The notes below the pieces were generated by a model. The model was not told where the DNA came from. It did no database searches and saw nothing but the letters and a program-made list of their open reading frames with translations. Below, one piece after another: positions 24,501 through 31,444 of a stretch of 64,000 nucleotides of DNA. Location: contig NW_024609837.1 in assembly GCF_016920785.2 (NCBI RefSeq), positions 46,998,745 through 47,062,744 of the forward strand, written 5' to 3'. Made by a program: the position numbers and the translations under genes. This DNA comes from Ixodes scapularis. Lineage: Eukaryota; Arthropoda; Arachnida; Ixodida; Ixodidae. Numbering within the stretch: position 1 is the stretch's first letter; each line of letters starts with the position of its first letter.

Positions 24501-26487
24501 ATTGTGATCCAACAATAGCTTTTGTTAGTTAAAATGACGACAGAAGAATTTTTACATGCATGAAGGCAGAAACATGTCGGTTAAAACCAAGCCCTATACA
24601 AGAGAGGATAGTAGAGCTTCCTGAAGATATAAGAAATGAGGTTAATATCAAGAATATATTGATAATATTTGAAACCAAACTATTTTGCCAATTTTATCGA
24701 ACAAATACCCGATTTTAAAAGCTTAAAACAAATCTTATGTTCTAATTTCCGTCCACCTTCAATTTTGTTTTTTAAATATGTGATCCAGTATTAATAGTTA
24801 AAGGGACAATAAAGGCGACTTTATTTAATTTTTTTAAATTGTGTTTCTATGCTTCTTGGGAACATAGCATGCTGCCCAATTTTCGGTAGACTTTTGTCAC
24901 GCGTATTTCTGTGCCTACGAAAGAAGTAAAGAAACCGAAACTGAACTATCTCCATTCTCGTTTCTGGGCCTCCGAAAACGGAGGTGACGTAGAGAGTGAA
25001 GTCAAGTGTGAAAAGTAGGTATCGTTAGTATTTAGGAGATCGAGACTCTGGTTACCGCGGTGGGTTATAGCAGCGCTGTGGCGCGGTGGTTTCGTCGTAC
25101 CTGTCAACATGGACGGCAATGCCGCTCTCGCGAGCGAGTTCGAGCTTTCGTTCAGTGACCCACACAAACGGAACGGGAGTACGTGTTTGGCGGCCTCCGC
25201 CCTCACCCGGCGGAGACCGCCCAGCCAGTAACGAGCGGCCCGCAATTATGCTGCTTTGTTTACGGTTTAGAAATCATTTCCGGTCTGATTTTTACGTTTC
25301 ATGGTTATTCAAGCGGAAATTAGAACAGTATTCCTAAAAATCGAGAACCAAAACGTGACCGAGGGCACGTCTCTCGTCTCGACCAATCGCTGACGCGTCT
25401 CTTGTGACGTCGCGCTTCTTGGCCCCGCAACGGTCACGCGAGCTCCGCTTCTCCTGGCTTCTCCCGCAACTCTCGGGTCGTCGCCCCAGTCGATCCCGGT
25501 ACGATTATTACCGCGACTGTTTCATTGATTTGCGCGGCACACAAGCGCCGGTTTCGACTGAAATTTGGGCAACGTGGCCTGAGACGTGCCTGGAACCGAG
25601 TTCAGTCGACAAAACGATGTCCGAAATTGCCTTCATTGTCCCTTTAAATTTCACTGAAATGTAAAAGCTGCATGCAGCTATCATTTTATTATGAGATATG
25701 TTGAATTGACATTCATAATGCGTCAGATATGATGGCACTCTCTGTCTTGACGGCATTGCATTTCATCTACTTTATATAGTGTTACACTAACCACATTTAT
25801 GACCAAGGTTGTGTGAACGACAAGTATATCAGGAGGTAATTAGATTGGCATAATCAAGAGTCCAAATGTGTAACATTTTTATAATATGTGAGAAAATTTC
25901 ACAGAGTTGGAATTTCTTACGAGTTTGAGAGCAGTACTATAAGATATGCAGTCCAAAAACGTAGTGTCGGACTTCGTCGCTAAAATGCGAGATTTCTCAA
26001 AGCGTATTTTGAACAATCGCAACTTAAATTCACGTACTAGCTTTAGCGGCTAACCCTAATAGAGACACAGTTGAAAACTTTATTTCGCAGGAATTTATTA
26101 ACGTTCAGTGTAACAACTTGTAATGAGCTTATTGCGTGTTGTAACTTTCATTCATTGTTGTTATTCTTCCTCGTTTAACCATTTCAATTTTCATATATGC
26201 TGTAAGTTTAGTAAACAAAATTTTATTATGTGTCAGATATAAATTCATGACGCCGTACGATTTTTAGGGTTTCAATTGTTTTTCTAATCAACGGGCATGA
26301 TTCGGGAGCGATTTGCAAGAAGGTTCAATCAGAAAGAAATGCAATTACAAAAACATTATGATAACTAAAACTGTCATAATTAAAGTAATGAATGCTAGAG
26401 GTCTGTTGCATATTTTAGATGACATTCTTATCTATGTTGCTGTTCTTTGTGCAGACGTGCAAACATGGGGAATGTCGCTTCTGGTAA
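2033..26487 (+). CDS. Tick reprolysin-like (M12B) zinc metalloprotease, catalytic to C-terminal part
   Basis: Ten exons join in frame: 2033-2071, 2168-2286, 4641-4718, 4781-4908, 5022-5062, 14972-15080, 19153-19326, 21054-21198, 24271-24396, 26455-26487. Together they give about 329 residues of readable protein. All introns are GT-AG and every phase matches. In this partial numbering the zinc site is HELGH at 166-170 with His176-Asp177, and the Met-turn is MSY at 204-206. A Cys-rich C-terminal region holds CKVKC, LPCYGQNA and CKHGEC. The family comprises secreted peptidases common in tick salivary glands that degrade host matrix and clotting proteins; that role is inferred. Odd points: the usual Gly of HExxHxxGxxH is Ser173, two exons are tiny (39 and 41 nt), and one intron is about 9.9 kb. 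N-terminal exons are missing from the model, so the true start is unknown. AATAAA follows the stop by about 50 bases. Confidence 0.88.
2168..2286 (+). CDS. Metalloprotease exon: start of catalytic domain
   Basis: Acceptor TATAG, donor GTGAGT. It encodes the first beta strand and helix of the metzincin fold, with CEIIVLLDSVYGIGFSG followed by FEYLLALMTA. It corresponds to the family segment in which a hydrophobic strand ends in a Val/Leu-Asp pair. Phase 0 at its 3' end fits the next exon. Confidence 0.8.
2940..3375 (-). pseudogene. Penelope-like element fragment (GIY-YIG endonuclease end)
   Basis: On the minus strand 3375-3030 reads TGVIYNIALSCGGSYVGQTG, then RCVNGRAREHA, a stop, and a downstream basic tail ending FLDKKWARGVF. 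The pattern of a hydrophobic strand, SCG, YVGQTGR and REHA is that of the GIY-YIG nuclease at the C terminus of Penelope-like retroelements. The reverse transcriptase part is absent and an in-frame stop follows the nuclease, so this is a dead 3' fragment inside a metalloprotease intron. The trailing 3' region at 2940-3030 is probably untranslated. Confidence 0.75.
4641..4718 (+). CDS. Metalloprotease exon: VKLRFSL segment
   Basis: Acceptor AAATTTCAG, donor GTGAGT, 26 codons in phase 0 at both ends. It encodes VKLRFSLMNDPIVTLRVVGI and the following YRLTSE, matching the helix-strand unit of tick metalloproteases (family form roughly VNLRY...I...LVGI). Confidence 0.85.
4781..4908 (+). CDS. Metalloprotease exon: GGPDMFYMFLG segment
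   Basis: Acceptor GATTTCAAG, donor GTGAGT, with only a 62-bp intron before it. It encodes a helix followed by FGGPDMFYMFLG, the family position usually read as a PD-hydrophobic strand ending in Gly. It leaves two bases (GG) for the next exon. Confidence 0.82.
5022..5062 (+). CDS. Metalloprotease exon: 41-nt microexon RDLASINGNTLNP
   Basis: Acceptor GAATTTAG, donor GTATTA. One base completes Gly with the previous exon and the last base joins GA of the next exon to give Gly, producing RDLASINGNTLNP-GISYYG across the longest intron. The exact phase fit on both sides is the main support. Confidence 0.78.
5063..5559. other. Intron sequence, nothing recognised
   Basis: AT-rich intron of the metalloprotease gene between the 41-nt exon and a decayed retroelement. 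No repeat ends or coding similarity seen. Confidence 0.4.
5560..7070 (+). pseudogene. Decayed non-LTR retrotransposon (endonuclease and RT pieces)
   Basis: Broken plus-strand frames show an APE-type endonuclease start (ARGLRSKAVELKN, then NDIDIVCL) and GQEFGGGVSVAADL near 5770-5810. The RT palm motif FIDFSSAF lies near 6980-7000 (family form FLDFSKAFD). Many stops and frameshifts separate these pieces. CR1/Jockey-like by motif style; an old copy. Confidence 0.65.
7079..7127. repeat. (TAA)n / (AAT)n microsatellite
   Basis: About 48 bases of imperfect trinucleotide repeat sit directly after the decayed retroelement above, possibly derived from a retroelement tail. Confidence 0.85.
7141..7705 (-). 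pseudogene. Decayed non-LTR element, C-terminal and 3' end
   Basis: Minus-strand 7705-7454 encodes KADLVFLFEVLHGMAACSEL and LSQISLRAPRT with FRMCRAYNG, the usual C-terminal block of CR1/Jockey-like ORF2 proteins in ticks. The 3' end at 7141-7200 carries a motif (GGAACGACCATGCGGTCTTG) that recurs in almost the same form at 7790-7820, so two related tails lie side by side. Confidence 0.6.
7775..9950 (-). pseudogene. Decayed non-LTR element with internal deletion
   Basis: Reading from the 5' side on the minus strand, 9610-9430 carries an endonuclease block (GGLNLPRVD, form of GDxNLPxxxW) and LTQHNHFRNTAKN follows. An RT start (LLLLSYFSEVLEIVLHACLS) lies at 8470-8330. This runs almost directly into the C-terminal RRRREKMPISYF-type block and the shared 3' tail, so most of the RT domain is deleted. 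Frames are broken throughout. Same CR1/Jockey-like style as neighbours. Confidence 0.6.
9758..9780. repeat. Poly(C), 23 bases
   Basis: Uninterrupted C tract within a decayed retroelement. Length in an assembly is unreliable for such tracts. Confidence 0.9.
10130..12455 (+). pseudogene. Decayed non-LTR retrotransposon, RT to 3' end
   Basis: Plus-strand pieces read GDPSLVDNY-SPVS near 10195-10230 (RT start, form ENYRPxS) and DFTKVFETGMHKRI. Later come SHVKYLGVYIN (form xxKYLGVxL) near 11660-11700 and IRKLEMINRISRFL. A long AT-rich 3' region ends near 12450. Numerous stops. It is interrupted by a C tract at 10740. Same broad CR1/Jockey-like group. Confidence 0.6.
10740..10758. repeat. Poly(C), 19 bases
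   Basis: Uninterrupted C tract inside the decayed non-LTR element. Confidence 0.9.
12456..13079. other. Intron, nothing recognised
   Basis: AT-rich intron sequence of the metalloprotease gene with no coding or repeat structure that I can support. Confidence 0.4.
13080..13300. repeat. Foldback MITE around GATGGGCCCT
   Basis: The left arm (GAGTTTTAGGGAAGCGTTTT, then TACGATGGGCCCTACGGTA) is matched in reverse complement by the right arm (TACCGGAGGGCCCATCGTA, later GGTTCCCTAAAACTCC). The imperfect arms are about 95 bp with a short centre. No coding capacity. Target duplication not resolved. Confidence 0.7.
13677..13987. repeat. Foldback MITE with about 110-bp arms
   Basis: The arm starting TACAAAACTTGAAAGTATAA and running through GAGGACGAGGACGAGAAC to ACCGCCCCCAA returns almost base for base in reverse complement at 13880-13987. 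Centre about 90 bp. Arms this similar suggest a fairly recent element or ongoing arm homogenisation. Confidence 0.85.
14972..15080 (+). CDS. Metalloprotease exon carrying HELGH
   Basis: Acceptor TTTTCTTAG, donor GTGAGT. It encodes GISYYGVMCAFNNVAMGM and then the zinc-binding helix ending HELGH, with the next Ala codon split by the intron. Splitting of the HExxH...HD site between two exons is seen directly here. Confidence 0.92.
15405..16386. mobile_element. Non-autonomous hAT-type element, 8-bp TSD CTAGTAGG
   Basis: The element begins CAGGGATGGGCAG and ends in the reverse complement CTTTGCCCATCCCTG. It is flanked on both sides by CTAGTAGG (15397-15404 and 16387-16394). An 8-bp duplication with CAGGG ends is the mark of the hAT superfamily. 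Both subterminal regions are rich in repeats of the type TATTTCAAATAC. No transposase frame is present, so it must depend on a transposase made elsewhere. It sits in the intron between the HELGH exon and the exon with the third zinc His. Confidence 0.9.
16905..17294. repeat. Foldback element, ends GCTCGTTCACACTTGCGAA
   Basis: GGCTCGTTCACACTTGCGAA near 16911 is answered by TTCGCAACTGTGAACGAGGC near 17268, and the inner sequence is GC-rich. It is adjacent to, and may share ends with, the AGAGCG family. No gene. Confidence 0.6.
17295..17470. repeat. Partial palindrome-rich repeat (TTTAGCG, TCACGTGA, TGACGTCA)
   Basis: It contains AAATTTAGCGAAAAAA, GTCACGTGACC, AAATTTAGCGGGGAAA and two TGACGTCA sites. 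The same mixture occurs at 20259-20690. Probably an incomplete member of that family. Confidence 0.5.
17671..17880. mobile_element. 210-bp MITE, ends TGTAAAACCC / GGGTTTTATA
   Basis: The terminal inverted repeats read ACTGTAAAACCCTTTATCTT and, in reverse complement at the right, AGTATAAAACCCTTAATGTT, followed by internal TTCGCG-rich segments that also pair. TA lies at both outer edges, suggesting a TA target duplication. No coding capacity. Confidence 0.7.
18550..18581. repeat. Poly(A), 32 bases
   Basis: Uninterrupted A tract in an intron. No retroelement is recognisable immediately 5' of it, so its origin is unclear. Confidence 0.9.
19153..19326 (+). CDS. Metalloprotease exon: third zinc His and Met-turn
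   Basis: Acceptor CTACTTTAG, donor GTAAAT. It begins FSCVHDGEG, giving the third zinc ligand His followed by Asp, then CAWEEGYVMSY (Met-turn) and FSPCCKQQM. If the downstream intron were retained, translation would stop at once (AAG TAA). Confidence 0.92.
20259..20690 (-). mobile_element. AGAGCG-family MITE, minus orientation, CRE- and E2F-like motifs
   Basis: The left end AGTTCTTAGGTGCCCGTTTA and CGCTTGAGCG match the family right end, and the right end CTCAAGAGCTGCGCTCTAA matches the family left end. The interior has repeated TGACGTCA (at least three, near 20346-20495), TTTAGCGGGAAAA-like boxes and GACGTGACGTCA overlaps. Non-coding; intronic. Confidence 0.7.
21054..21198 (+). CDS. Metalloprotease exon: C-terminal, CLAIKYEYDY and FCKAQ
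   Basis: Acceptor CTTTCCAG, donor GTAAGT. It begins TLSKECLAIKYEYDYFTRSG and contains LPGDNFNGNSFCKAQ, which fits the linker between the catalytic domain and Cys-rich tail in tick metalloproteases. It ends in phase 0. Confidence 0.88.
21604..21913. mobile_element. Foldback MITE family A, copy 1
   Basis: Two long arms include TGCGTCTACTTTCACGC, CGGAGAACCAATCAGCGCAA, CAGCTCAGCGAAT and GTTGTGATATTAAGCAATGC. They are answered in reverse order at the right. The ends are TCTAAAAAAGG and CTTTTTTTAAAG. The whole element can fold on itself around GCGTGACG. A second copy lies at 28147-28454. Confidence 0.85.
22472..22913. other. Intron; small open frames, no gene supported
   Basis: A frame at 22683-22898 (ending RVHKIRKRGRL) has no splice signals placing it in the metalloprotease and no Cys pattern of that family. 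I see no other feature. Confidence 0.4.
22914..23021. repeat. 108-bp hairpin repeat
   Basis: AGGGTCAACTGAACGGTTGC through AGAAAAACAGAGAGAGGAAA pairs with TTTCCTCTCTCGGTTTTTCT through CAGCTGACCTT. Arms about 45 bp, loop about 17 bases. Confidence 0.8.
24271..24396 (+). CDS. Metalloprotease exon: Cys-rich tail, PDGLPCYGQNA
   Basis: Acceptor AACCCTGCAG, donor GTGCGT, exactly 42 codons in phase 0 at both ends. It encodes CKVKC and SAPDGLPCYGQNA. The DGxPC pattern is typical of the disintegrin/Cys-rich ends of reprolysins and flows directly into TCKHGEC of the last exon. Confidence 0.88.
24802..25643. mobile_element. 842-bp TTAA-flanked non-autonomous element
   Basis: The inverted ends AGGGACAATAAAGGC and GCCTTCATTGTCCCT are each flanked by TTAA (24798-24801 and 25644-25647). 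TTAA duplication is typical of piggyBac-type insertion, although piggyBac ends usually start CCY, so the superfamily is open. The interior is GC-richer than the host intron. No transposase. Located between the last two metalloprotease exons. Confidence 0.8.
26455..26487 (+). CDS. Metalloprotease terminal exon, TCKHGECRFW-stop
   Basis: A strong pyrimidine tract ends in TTTGTGCAG. The exon encodes TCKHGECRFW and a TAA stop, and AATAAA lies about 50 bases downstream. The CxxGxC ending is usual for this family. A GT follows the CTT CTG-like bases inside the exon, but reading to the stop agrees best with the poly(A) signal. Confidence 0.85.
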   Translation, partial: TCKHGECRFW

Positions 26488-26538
26488 CACCCGGACCCAA
26501 GTTGTAAAGACAATACAGAACATATTGGTTAATTAAAT

Positions 26539-26544
26539 AATAAA
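26539..26544 (+). promoter_or_regulatory. Poly(A) signal AATAAA of the metalloprotease gene
   Basis: The canonical AATAAA lies 52 bases after the TAA stop and marks the probable 3' end of the transcript. Confidence 0.65.
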
Positions 26545-26964
26545 TTCGACCTTCTTTTATCAAAACAAAGTTTTAATAAATATTTTATTCGAGTGTTTCA
26601 CCACTGCCATTTTTTGTGAAATCCTTTTTCCGTTGGAGTATTCCAAGAAGGATCCTGATTATGAAAGTCTCTACAAAATTTCACTAATTGTTGTTGTAAA
26701 ACAAAGGCCTACTTTATAAGCAATATTGCTTTCTTTAGAGTCACGATTCAGCAACGCGTTCTTAGGCGCAATAGCAACATGGCGAGCGAGTGTTCTAAAA
26801 TTCGTCTTTGGCACATTGAAACGCAAAGACGGGAAAGCCAATCAAAAGGCGACATAGAGCCCGCGCGATGTCGAGGCAGCCAAGCGCGCGCCGTCGTTGG
26901 TTGAGGTTTGGGACAAAGAGACACACGTGGGCGCATTTAGGTGGTAATCAAACGCACGTGGTGC

Positions 26965-27015
26965 GCAAGGAGCAGAAGAACTTGCGCGCCACGCGCAAGT
27001 TCTTCTGCTCCTTGC
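26965..27015. repeat. Perfect 24-bp-arm hairpin
   Basis: GCAAGGAGCAGAAGAACTTG followed by CGCG forms one arm. After a CCA loop its exact reverse complement follows. A 24/24 match with a three-base loop is not expected to persist by chance. Confidence 0.9.
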
Positions 27016-27029
27016 AACTCTCTACAACT

Positions 27030-28100
27030 CTCTAGTATTTTACAACTCTCCAGTCTTCTATAAGAAAGAACGTCATCAGAAGCCGAGATTAGCTCTTCTG
27101 AAAGTGAATTCCACTCCCTAATATCATAACCAAAAATTATTAAGAAAAACTGGTAGTCAGGTAGTCAGATGACGAAACTTCTACTTTTGTTCGAGTGATC
27201 CAATCTTGCAGATTCATGAGGCGGCTCCAATATTCAAACTTCGTTCAATACATTTCCGTCCATGATAAACTGTGTGAAAAAAGCTCAACCTTACACACCT
27301 TTTTCGACATCTAAGAGTGTTCCAGCATCATACATTTTTCATTTATGTACACCTTGTGCAACGGCTGTAATCTCCTGTCACAAGCATTAATCCCTGATTA
27401 TGAAATGTGTCTAACTTTTGTACTAGGTAACGCTGCGGCGGGTCCCAGCTGAAGCACGCATGTTCTAGAATCAACCTGATAAAAGAAGAATATAACCTCT
27501 GTTTCATGCTTCATGATGTATTTCAAAAAGTTCTACGATGTAGTGCAGCATTTTACTATCCTTGGCAAGAGTGTAATCACTGTGATCATTCCAGTTTGAA
27601 TTGGACGAAATATAAATCGCCCAGGTACCGATAGCTGTCCACACTTCAAGTGTAATATATTTTAGTTCATACGCAGTTGAGGAAGCTCTACCACTTGAAA
27701 AAAACATATATTTGCACTGTTTTCACATTTAAGCTCATTTTCCAGCGGTCACACCAATCTTGCATACTTCTGAATCGTCCTGAAGTACTCAAGCATCCGC
27801 CTCTTGTTCAACTATTTTGTGTAGTACACACTCGTCACAAAATAATTTAAGATAAGGCTGTAAACCTTCACTAATGCCATTGATAAATATTACACTTATT
27901 CCTTCAATTATAATTGATGGAATGATGCAGTTTTACCTTTGAATGGTTCGTGGGTTTTCTGTAAGTAAATAGTGCTGCATCATTTCTTGTTTCTTTTTGT
28001 TTTTGTCTCTAGAGCTTGCTCGTAAAAAGGGTGTAGAAATGTTTTACCTGGAAAAGTTCGTTCTCTCCATAGTTGTGTTTAATTTAGCATGATTTTTATT
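27030..28100 (-). pseudogene. Decayed CR1/Jockey-like fragment, RT C-terminal part
   Basis: Minus-strand blocks include a sequence like IREWNSLSEE near 27110 (cf. INDWNSLP at the end of the 47-51 kb element), RLILEHACFSWDP near 27440-27470 (form RPxLEYAxxVWxP) and YINGISEGL near 27880. No continuous frame remains. Confidence 0.55.
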
Positions 28101-28146
28101 TCTTAGAAGCCTGCCACGCCGATAGTTGTTCAGAAAAAATCTACAA

Positions 28147-28454
28147 TCTAAAAAAAGGCCCGTGCGTCTGCTTTCCCGCAGAACACTCGGAGAGTTAATC
28201 ACCGCAACTTACAGAGGCAGCTCAGCGAATGACAATATTGAAACGTATGTTTAGTCCAAAAAACGATGTCTGAGTTGTGACATTAACAATGCAAGCGTTA
28301 CGTTTTGCATTGCTTAATGTCACAACTCAGACTGCATTTTTTGGTCTAAACATATGTTTCGGCAGTGCCATTCGCTGAGCTGCCTCCGAAAGTTGCGGTG
28401 ATTGGCATCTCGAGTGTTGTACGTGAAAGTAGACGCACAAACGTTTTTTTTAGA
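28147..28454. mobile_element. Foldback MITE family A, copy 2
   Basis: Same layout as 21604-21913: TCTAAAAAAAGG, GCGTCTGCTTTCCCGC, CAGCTCAGCGAATG, GTTGTGACATTAACAATGC, then the mirrored half ending TTTTTTTTAGA. About 308 bp. Arms have diverged between copies but keep the symmetry. Confidence 0.85.
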
Positions 28455-28463
28455 ATGTAACAC

Positions 28464-29078
28464 TCCGGTTATGCACTATTTCTACATTTTCATACGATTT
28501 GTTTGTAACGAAACTCCGTCAATACAAACATCGTATTTTAAGTAAAAAAAATGAAAACCGTTTATAACTCCCTGTAACACCGAATTAGAGCGACGTCATC
28601 GGCATCTGTATTGCCATTGTCATCGACACTGATGACGTAATCAGTGACGTCACTGATGACGTCATCGGCATTCGCATCGGCATTGTCATCGTAACTGATG
28701 ACGTCACTAGTGATGATGACGTCAACAGTGACGTCACTGTGTTCACTGACGACACCATCGTCATTGTCACGTGACCTCATACGGGTCACGTGACCTCCGT
28801 GAGGTTACGTGACCCCCTTGAGGCGACGGCGACGCCGCTCGGAGGGAGGAGTAGCAGACAGGATGAGGACGTGAGGAGGAGGGAGGAGGGCTATACCTTC
28901 CCTCAGTACCCTTCCCTCCACCTCCTCAAAAGCTGCGCTCTAATTCGGCATCACAGGGAGTTGTAAACGGTTATGCATTATTTCTACCTTTTCATATGAT
29001 TTGTTTGTAACGAAATTCTGTCAATACAAACATCTCATTTCAAGTAAAAAAAATAAAAGCCGTTTACAATTCCCAATA
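28464..29078. repeat. About 105-bp direct repeats flanking an AGAGCG-family MITE
   Basis: GGTTATGCACTATTTCTAC through AAAACCGTTTATAACTCCC (28464-28570) returns at 28970-29078 as GGTTATGCATTATTTCTAC through AAGCCGTTTACAATTCCC. The period is about 508 bp. Part of the second copy doubles as the inverted end of the MITE, so this is a tandem of element plus flank rather than a simple target duplication. Confidence 0.75.
28557..28972 (-). mobile_element. AGAGCG-family MITE with TGACGTCA array
   Basis: Inverted ends AACCGTTTATAACTCCCTGT...TTAGAGCG and CGCTCTAATTCGGC...TTGTAAACGGTT. The interior 28630-28760 has five exact TGACGTCA octamers, two CACGTG sites follow near 28770-28795, and a GGAGGA/TCCTCC-rich part lies near the right end. 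Non-coding. Confidence 0.75.
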
Positions 29079-29085
29079 ACGCCGG

Positions 29086-29625
29086 TTAGAGCGCAGCTCT
29101 TGAGGAGGATGATGGAAGCGTACTGAGGGATAGTTGACTCCTTGTGGTCACGTGACCTCAAGAGGGTCACGTGACTTCAGGGGGTCACGTGACCTCAGGG
29201 GCTCACGTGACCTTTGGGGGTCACATGACCTGGGAATCACATGACCTTAGGGGGTCACGTGACCTTAGGGGGTCACGTGACCTCGGGGGGTCACGTGACT
29301 TCTGGGGGTCACGTGATCATAGGGGGGTCACCTGACTTAGGGGGTCACGTGACCTCTGGGGGTCACGTGACCTGGGTGGGTCACGTGACCCCCTTAGGTC
29401 ACGTGACCCACACGTCACGTGACTTCAGGGGGTCACGTGACTTCTGGGGGTCACATGACCTCAGGGGGTCACGTGACCTAAAGGGGTCACGAGACCTAGG
29501 GGTGTCACGTGACCTGGGTGGGTCACGTGACCTCGGGGGGGGGGGTCACGTGACCTCGCGGTTACGCCAACGGCGACGCCGACGCCGCTCAAGCCGTAAA
29601 CGGGCCCCTAAGAGCTGCGCTCTAA
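29086..29625 (+). mobile_element. AGAGCG-family MITE with long TCACGTGA array
   Basis: Left end TTAGAGCGCAGCTCTTGAGG. Right end CGCTCAAGCCGTAAACGGGC and CCCTAAGAGCTGCGCTCTAA. Between them about 400 bp is a degenerate tandem of GGGGGTCACGTGACCT-like units. The array also keeps one plus-strand frame open (repeating Gly-Gly-His-Val-Thr), which reflects the repeat and not a gene. Confidence 0.85.
29147..29550. promoter_or_regulatory. Array of about 18 CACGTG (E-box) palindromes
   Basis: I count 18 exact CACGTG hexamers in about 400 bp plus several one-base variants (CACATG, CACCTG), spaced roughly 16-30 bp. CACGTG is the preferred site of many bHLH factors (Myc/Max, USF, CLOCK/CYC). Whether any factor binds here is unknown. 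Confidence 0.7.
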
Positions 29626-29660
29626 AATGAAAACCGTTTATAACTCCTTGTAACGACGAA

Positions 29661-29951
29661 TTAGAGTGCAGCTCTTGAGGAGAAGGATGTTAGGGTACTG
29701 AGGGGAGGGTATACCCCTCCTCCCTCCTCCTCTCCTCGACATCCTGACTGCCAAACCTCCTCCTCCTCCTCCTTACCCCCCCCCCCCCCCCCCCCGTGGC
29801 CCCCGTGTGGTCACTATGGCCCGTGAGCCCCACGGAGCACACGTGCCCTCACGGGGGTCACGTGACCTGGGGCGGGGTCACGTAACCTCACGGTTACGCC
29901 GACGCCGACGTCGCTCAAGCCGGAGACGGGCGCCTAAGGGGTGCGCTCTAA
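29661..29951 (+). mobile_element. Short AGAGCG-family MITE copy
   Basis: Left end TTAGAGTGCAGCTCTTGAGG and right end CGCTCAAGCCGGAGACGGGC ... GGGGTGCGCTCTAA. The interior is reduced, with a 20-base C tract (29776-29795) and only two CACGTG-like sites. It lies directly next to the larger copy. Confidence 0.75.
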
Positions 29952-30784
29952 TATATTTACTTCTGTGTTTTGGAGTACCATGTTAGCCAACTTCTCCCGC
30001 AGGTACTGCCCCGGATTAAACTTGACGTCGCCGCTCTAGACCATCAGGAAAATAGTTGAAAGTTTAAGACAGTATAGAGTTTTAGCACATCATTCCGATG
30101 AAACCGATAATGATACCCTCTAGTCCGTCCTATAGGTCTCCTTTGCGCGCGCATCGTATAGTTATCGGAAATATCGGAGGTATCAGAAAGGTCTTCTAAA
30201 ACTTTCGAGTGAATTTGTGCACCTAGTTATAGATTTAGATTTTTGAATCGATACTTTAATTCTCACATAAACATTTATGACGCTCAACCTGAGAAGGTTT
30301 TGTAATATAACACACATTTTAGGGTTTCTCTAGTGTTGGCATAATAACATTCTCACACTATACGAAATAATTGAATTTCGTTATGATATCATAAACTTCA
30401 ATGCTGAAATATGTACTAAAGTTACCCCGCAGAGGGCGCCTACACCTTGGGTGTCAGGTGCTTGGTGAGTAGCGTCACCCCGGACCCCAGCCACGTGGGC
30501 CCCCATACCCACACGCAGGGTGCACCTGCTTTGGGAGGTGTGTGGTGAGTGGCGTCGCCATGAGCCCCGAGCCATAAGGGTTCACCCACCCACGATTGCC
30601 TGTGCAGGGCTTAACCCATGTCCGCGGAAAAGGGGGATCCTGGTGGCTGAGCTGAGCCCGGGGTGCATATTGTTAACGCGCAGGCGATACACCCCTAGCA
30701 ACGGCGCGCACGCCAGACTGGCTGGATCGTAGAGATGAACGCTGCCGCCGTCAGCATAGGCAACGGTCACAACGGATTTCCGAA
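29952..30784. other. Nothing recognised
   Basis: Single-copy-looking sequence, then a GC-richer stretch at 30420-30770 with direct repeats of the type CACCTTGGGTG...GGTGAGTGGCGTC (twice near 30470 and 30550). No coding similarity. Confidence 0.4.
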
Positions 30785-30857
30785 GCGGTAGCGTAGCTTA
30801 GTGGTAAGATATCTGCCTCATACGCAGCAGGCCCGGGTTCAGTCCACTGTGTGGGCT
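30785..30857 (+). tRNA. tRNA-Met(CAT)-like remnant or tRNA-derived SINE head
   Basis: The A-box-like GTAGCTTAGTGGTAAGA and B-box-like GGTTCAGTCC are correctly spaced. A 4-bp anticodon stem CTGC/GCAG closes a seven-base loop CTCATAC, giving anticodon CAT. The acceptor and T stems do not pair, so it cannot be a functional tRNA. A T-rich run follows. A tRNA pseudogene or SINE head is most likely. Confidence 0.45.
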
Positions 30858-31182
30858 TTTTATTATTTTTGTCGAGGCATTTGGCGATATTTACGACATT
30901 TCTTTTTTACGATTCACACTAAAAAAAATTGAAAGCCGTTTACAACTGTAACGCCGAATTAGAGCGCAGCTCTTGAGGAGGAGGAGCGAAGGATACTGAG
31001 AGGAAGGTATACTCCTCCGCCCTCCTCCTCATGTGCTCATCCTGTCTGCTACTCCTCCCTCCGAGCGGCGTCGCCGTCGCCTCACGAGGGTCACGTGCAC
31101 TCAAGGAGGTCATGTGCAGTCACCGGGGTCACGTGACCTCACGAGGGTCACGTGACCCGTATGAGGTCACGTGACGGTCAGA

Positions 31183-31440
31183 ATGACGTCACCAGTGACG
31201 TCATTGTTGACGTCATCACTAGTGACGCCATCAGTAACGTCATCAGTGGCGATGACAATGACGATGTGTATGGCGTTGACGTCATCAGTGACGATGACGA
31301 TGCAAATGATGTCATCGGTGACGTCACTGGTGACGTCATCAGTGGAATGACGATGACGATTCGGATGCCGATGACGTCACTGATGACGTCATCGGTACGT
31401 CATCAGTGACGATGCCGATGGTGTCATCAGTGACGTCATT
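31183..31440. promoter_or_regulatory. Array of nine TGACGTCA (CRE-like) octamers
   Basis: Nine exact TGACGTCA palindromes are counted in about 260 bp, together with TGACGATG and TGACGCCA variants. TGACGTCA is the full CRE bound by CREB/ATF bZIP proteins. A further five occur at 32222-32335 in the second half of the same element. Confidence 0.7.
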
Positions 31441-31444
31441 GTTC

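Noticed and set aside
29241..29630. Plus-strand open frame with repeated Gly-Gly-His-Val-Thr
   Set aside because: It is a translation of the TCACGTGACC array inside a MITE; no start context, no homology.
30785..30857. Functional tRNA-Met gene
   Set aside because: Acceptor and T stems do not pair; kept only as a tRNA-like remnant.
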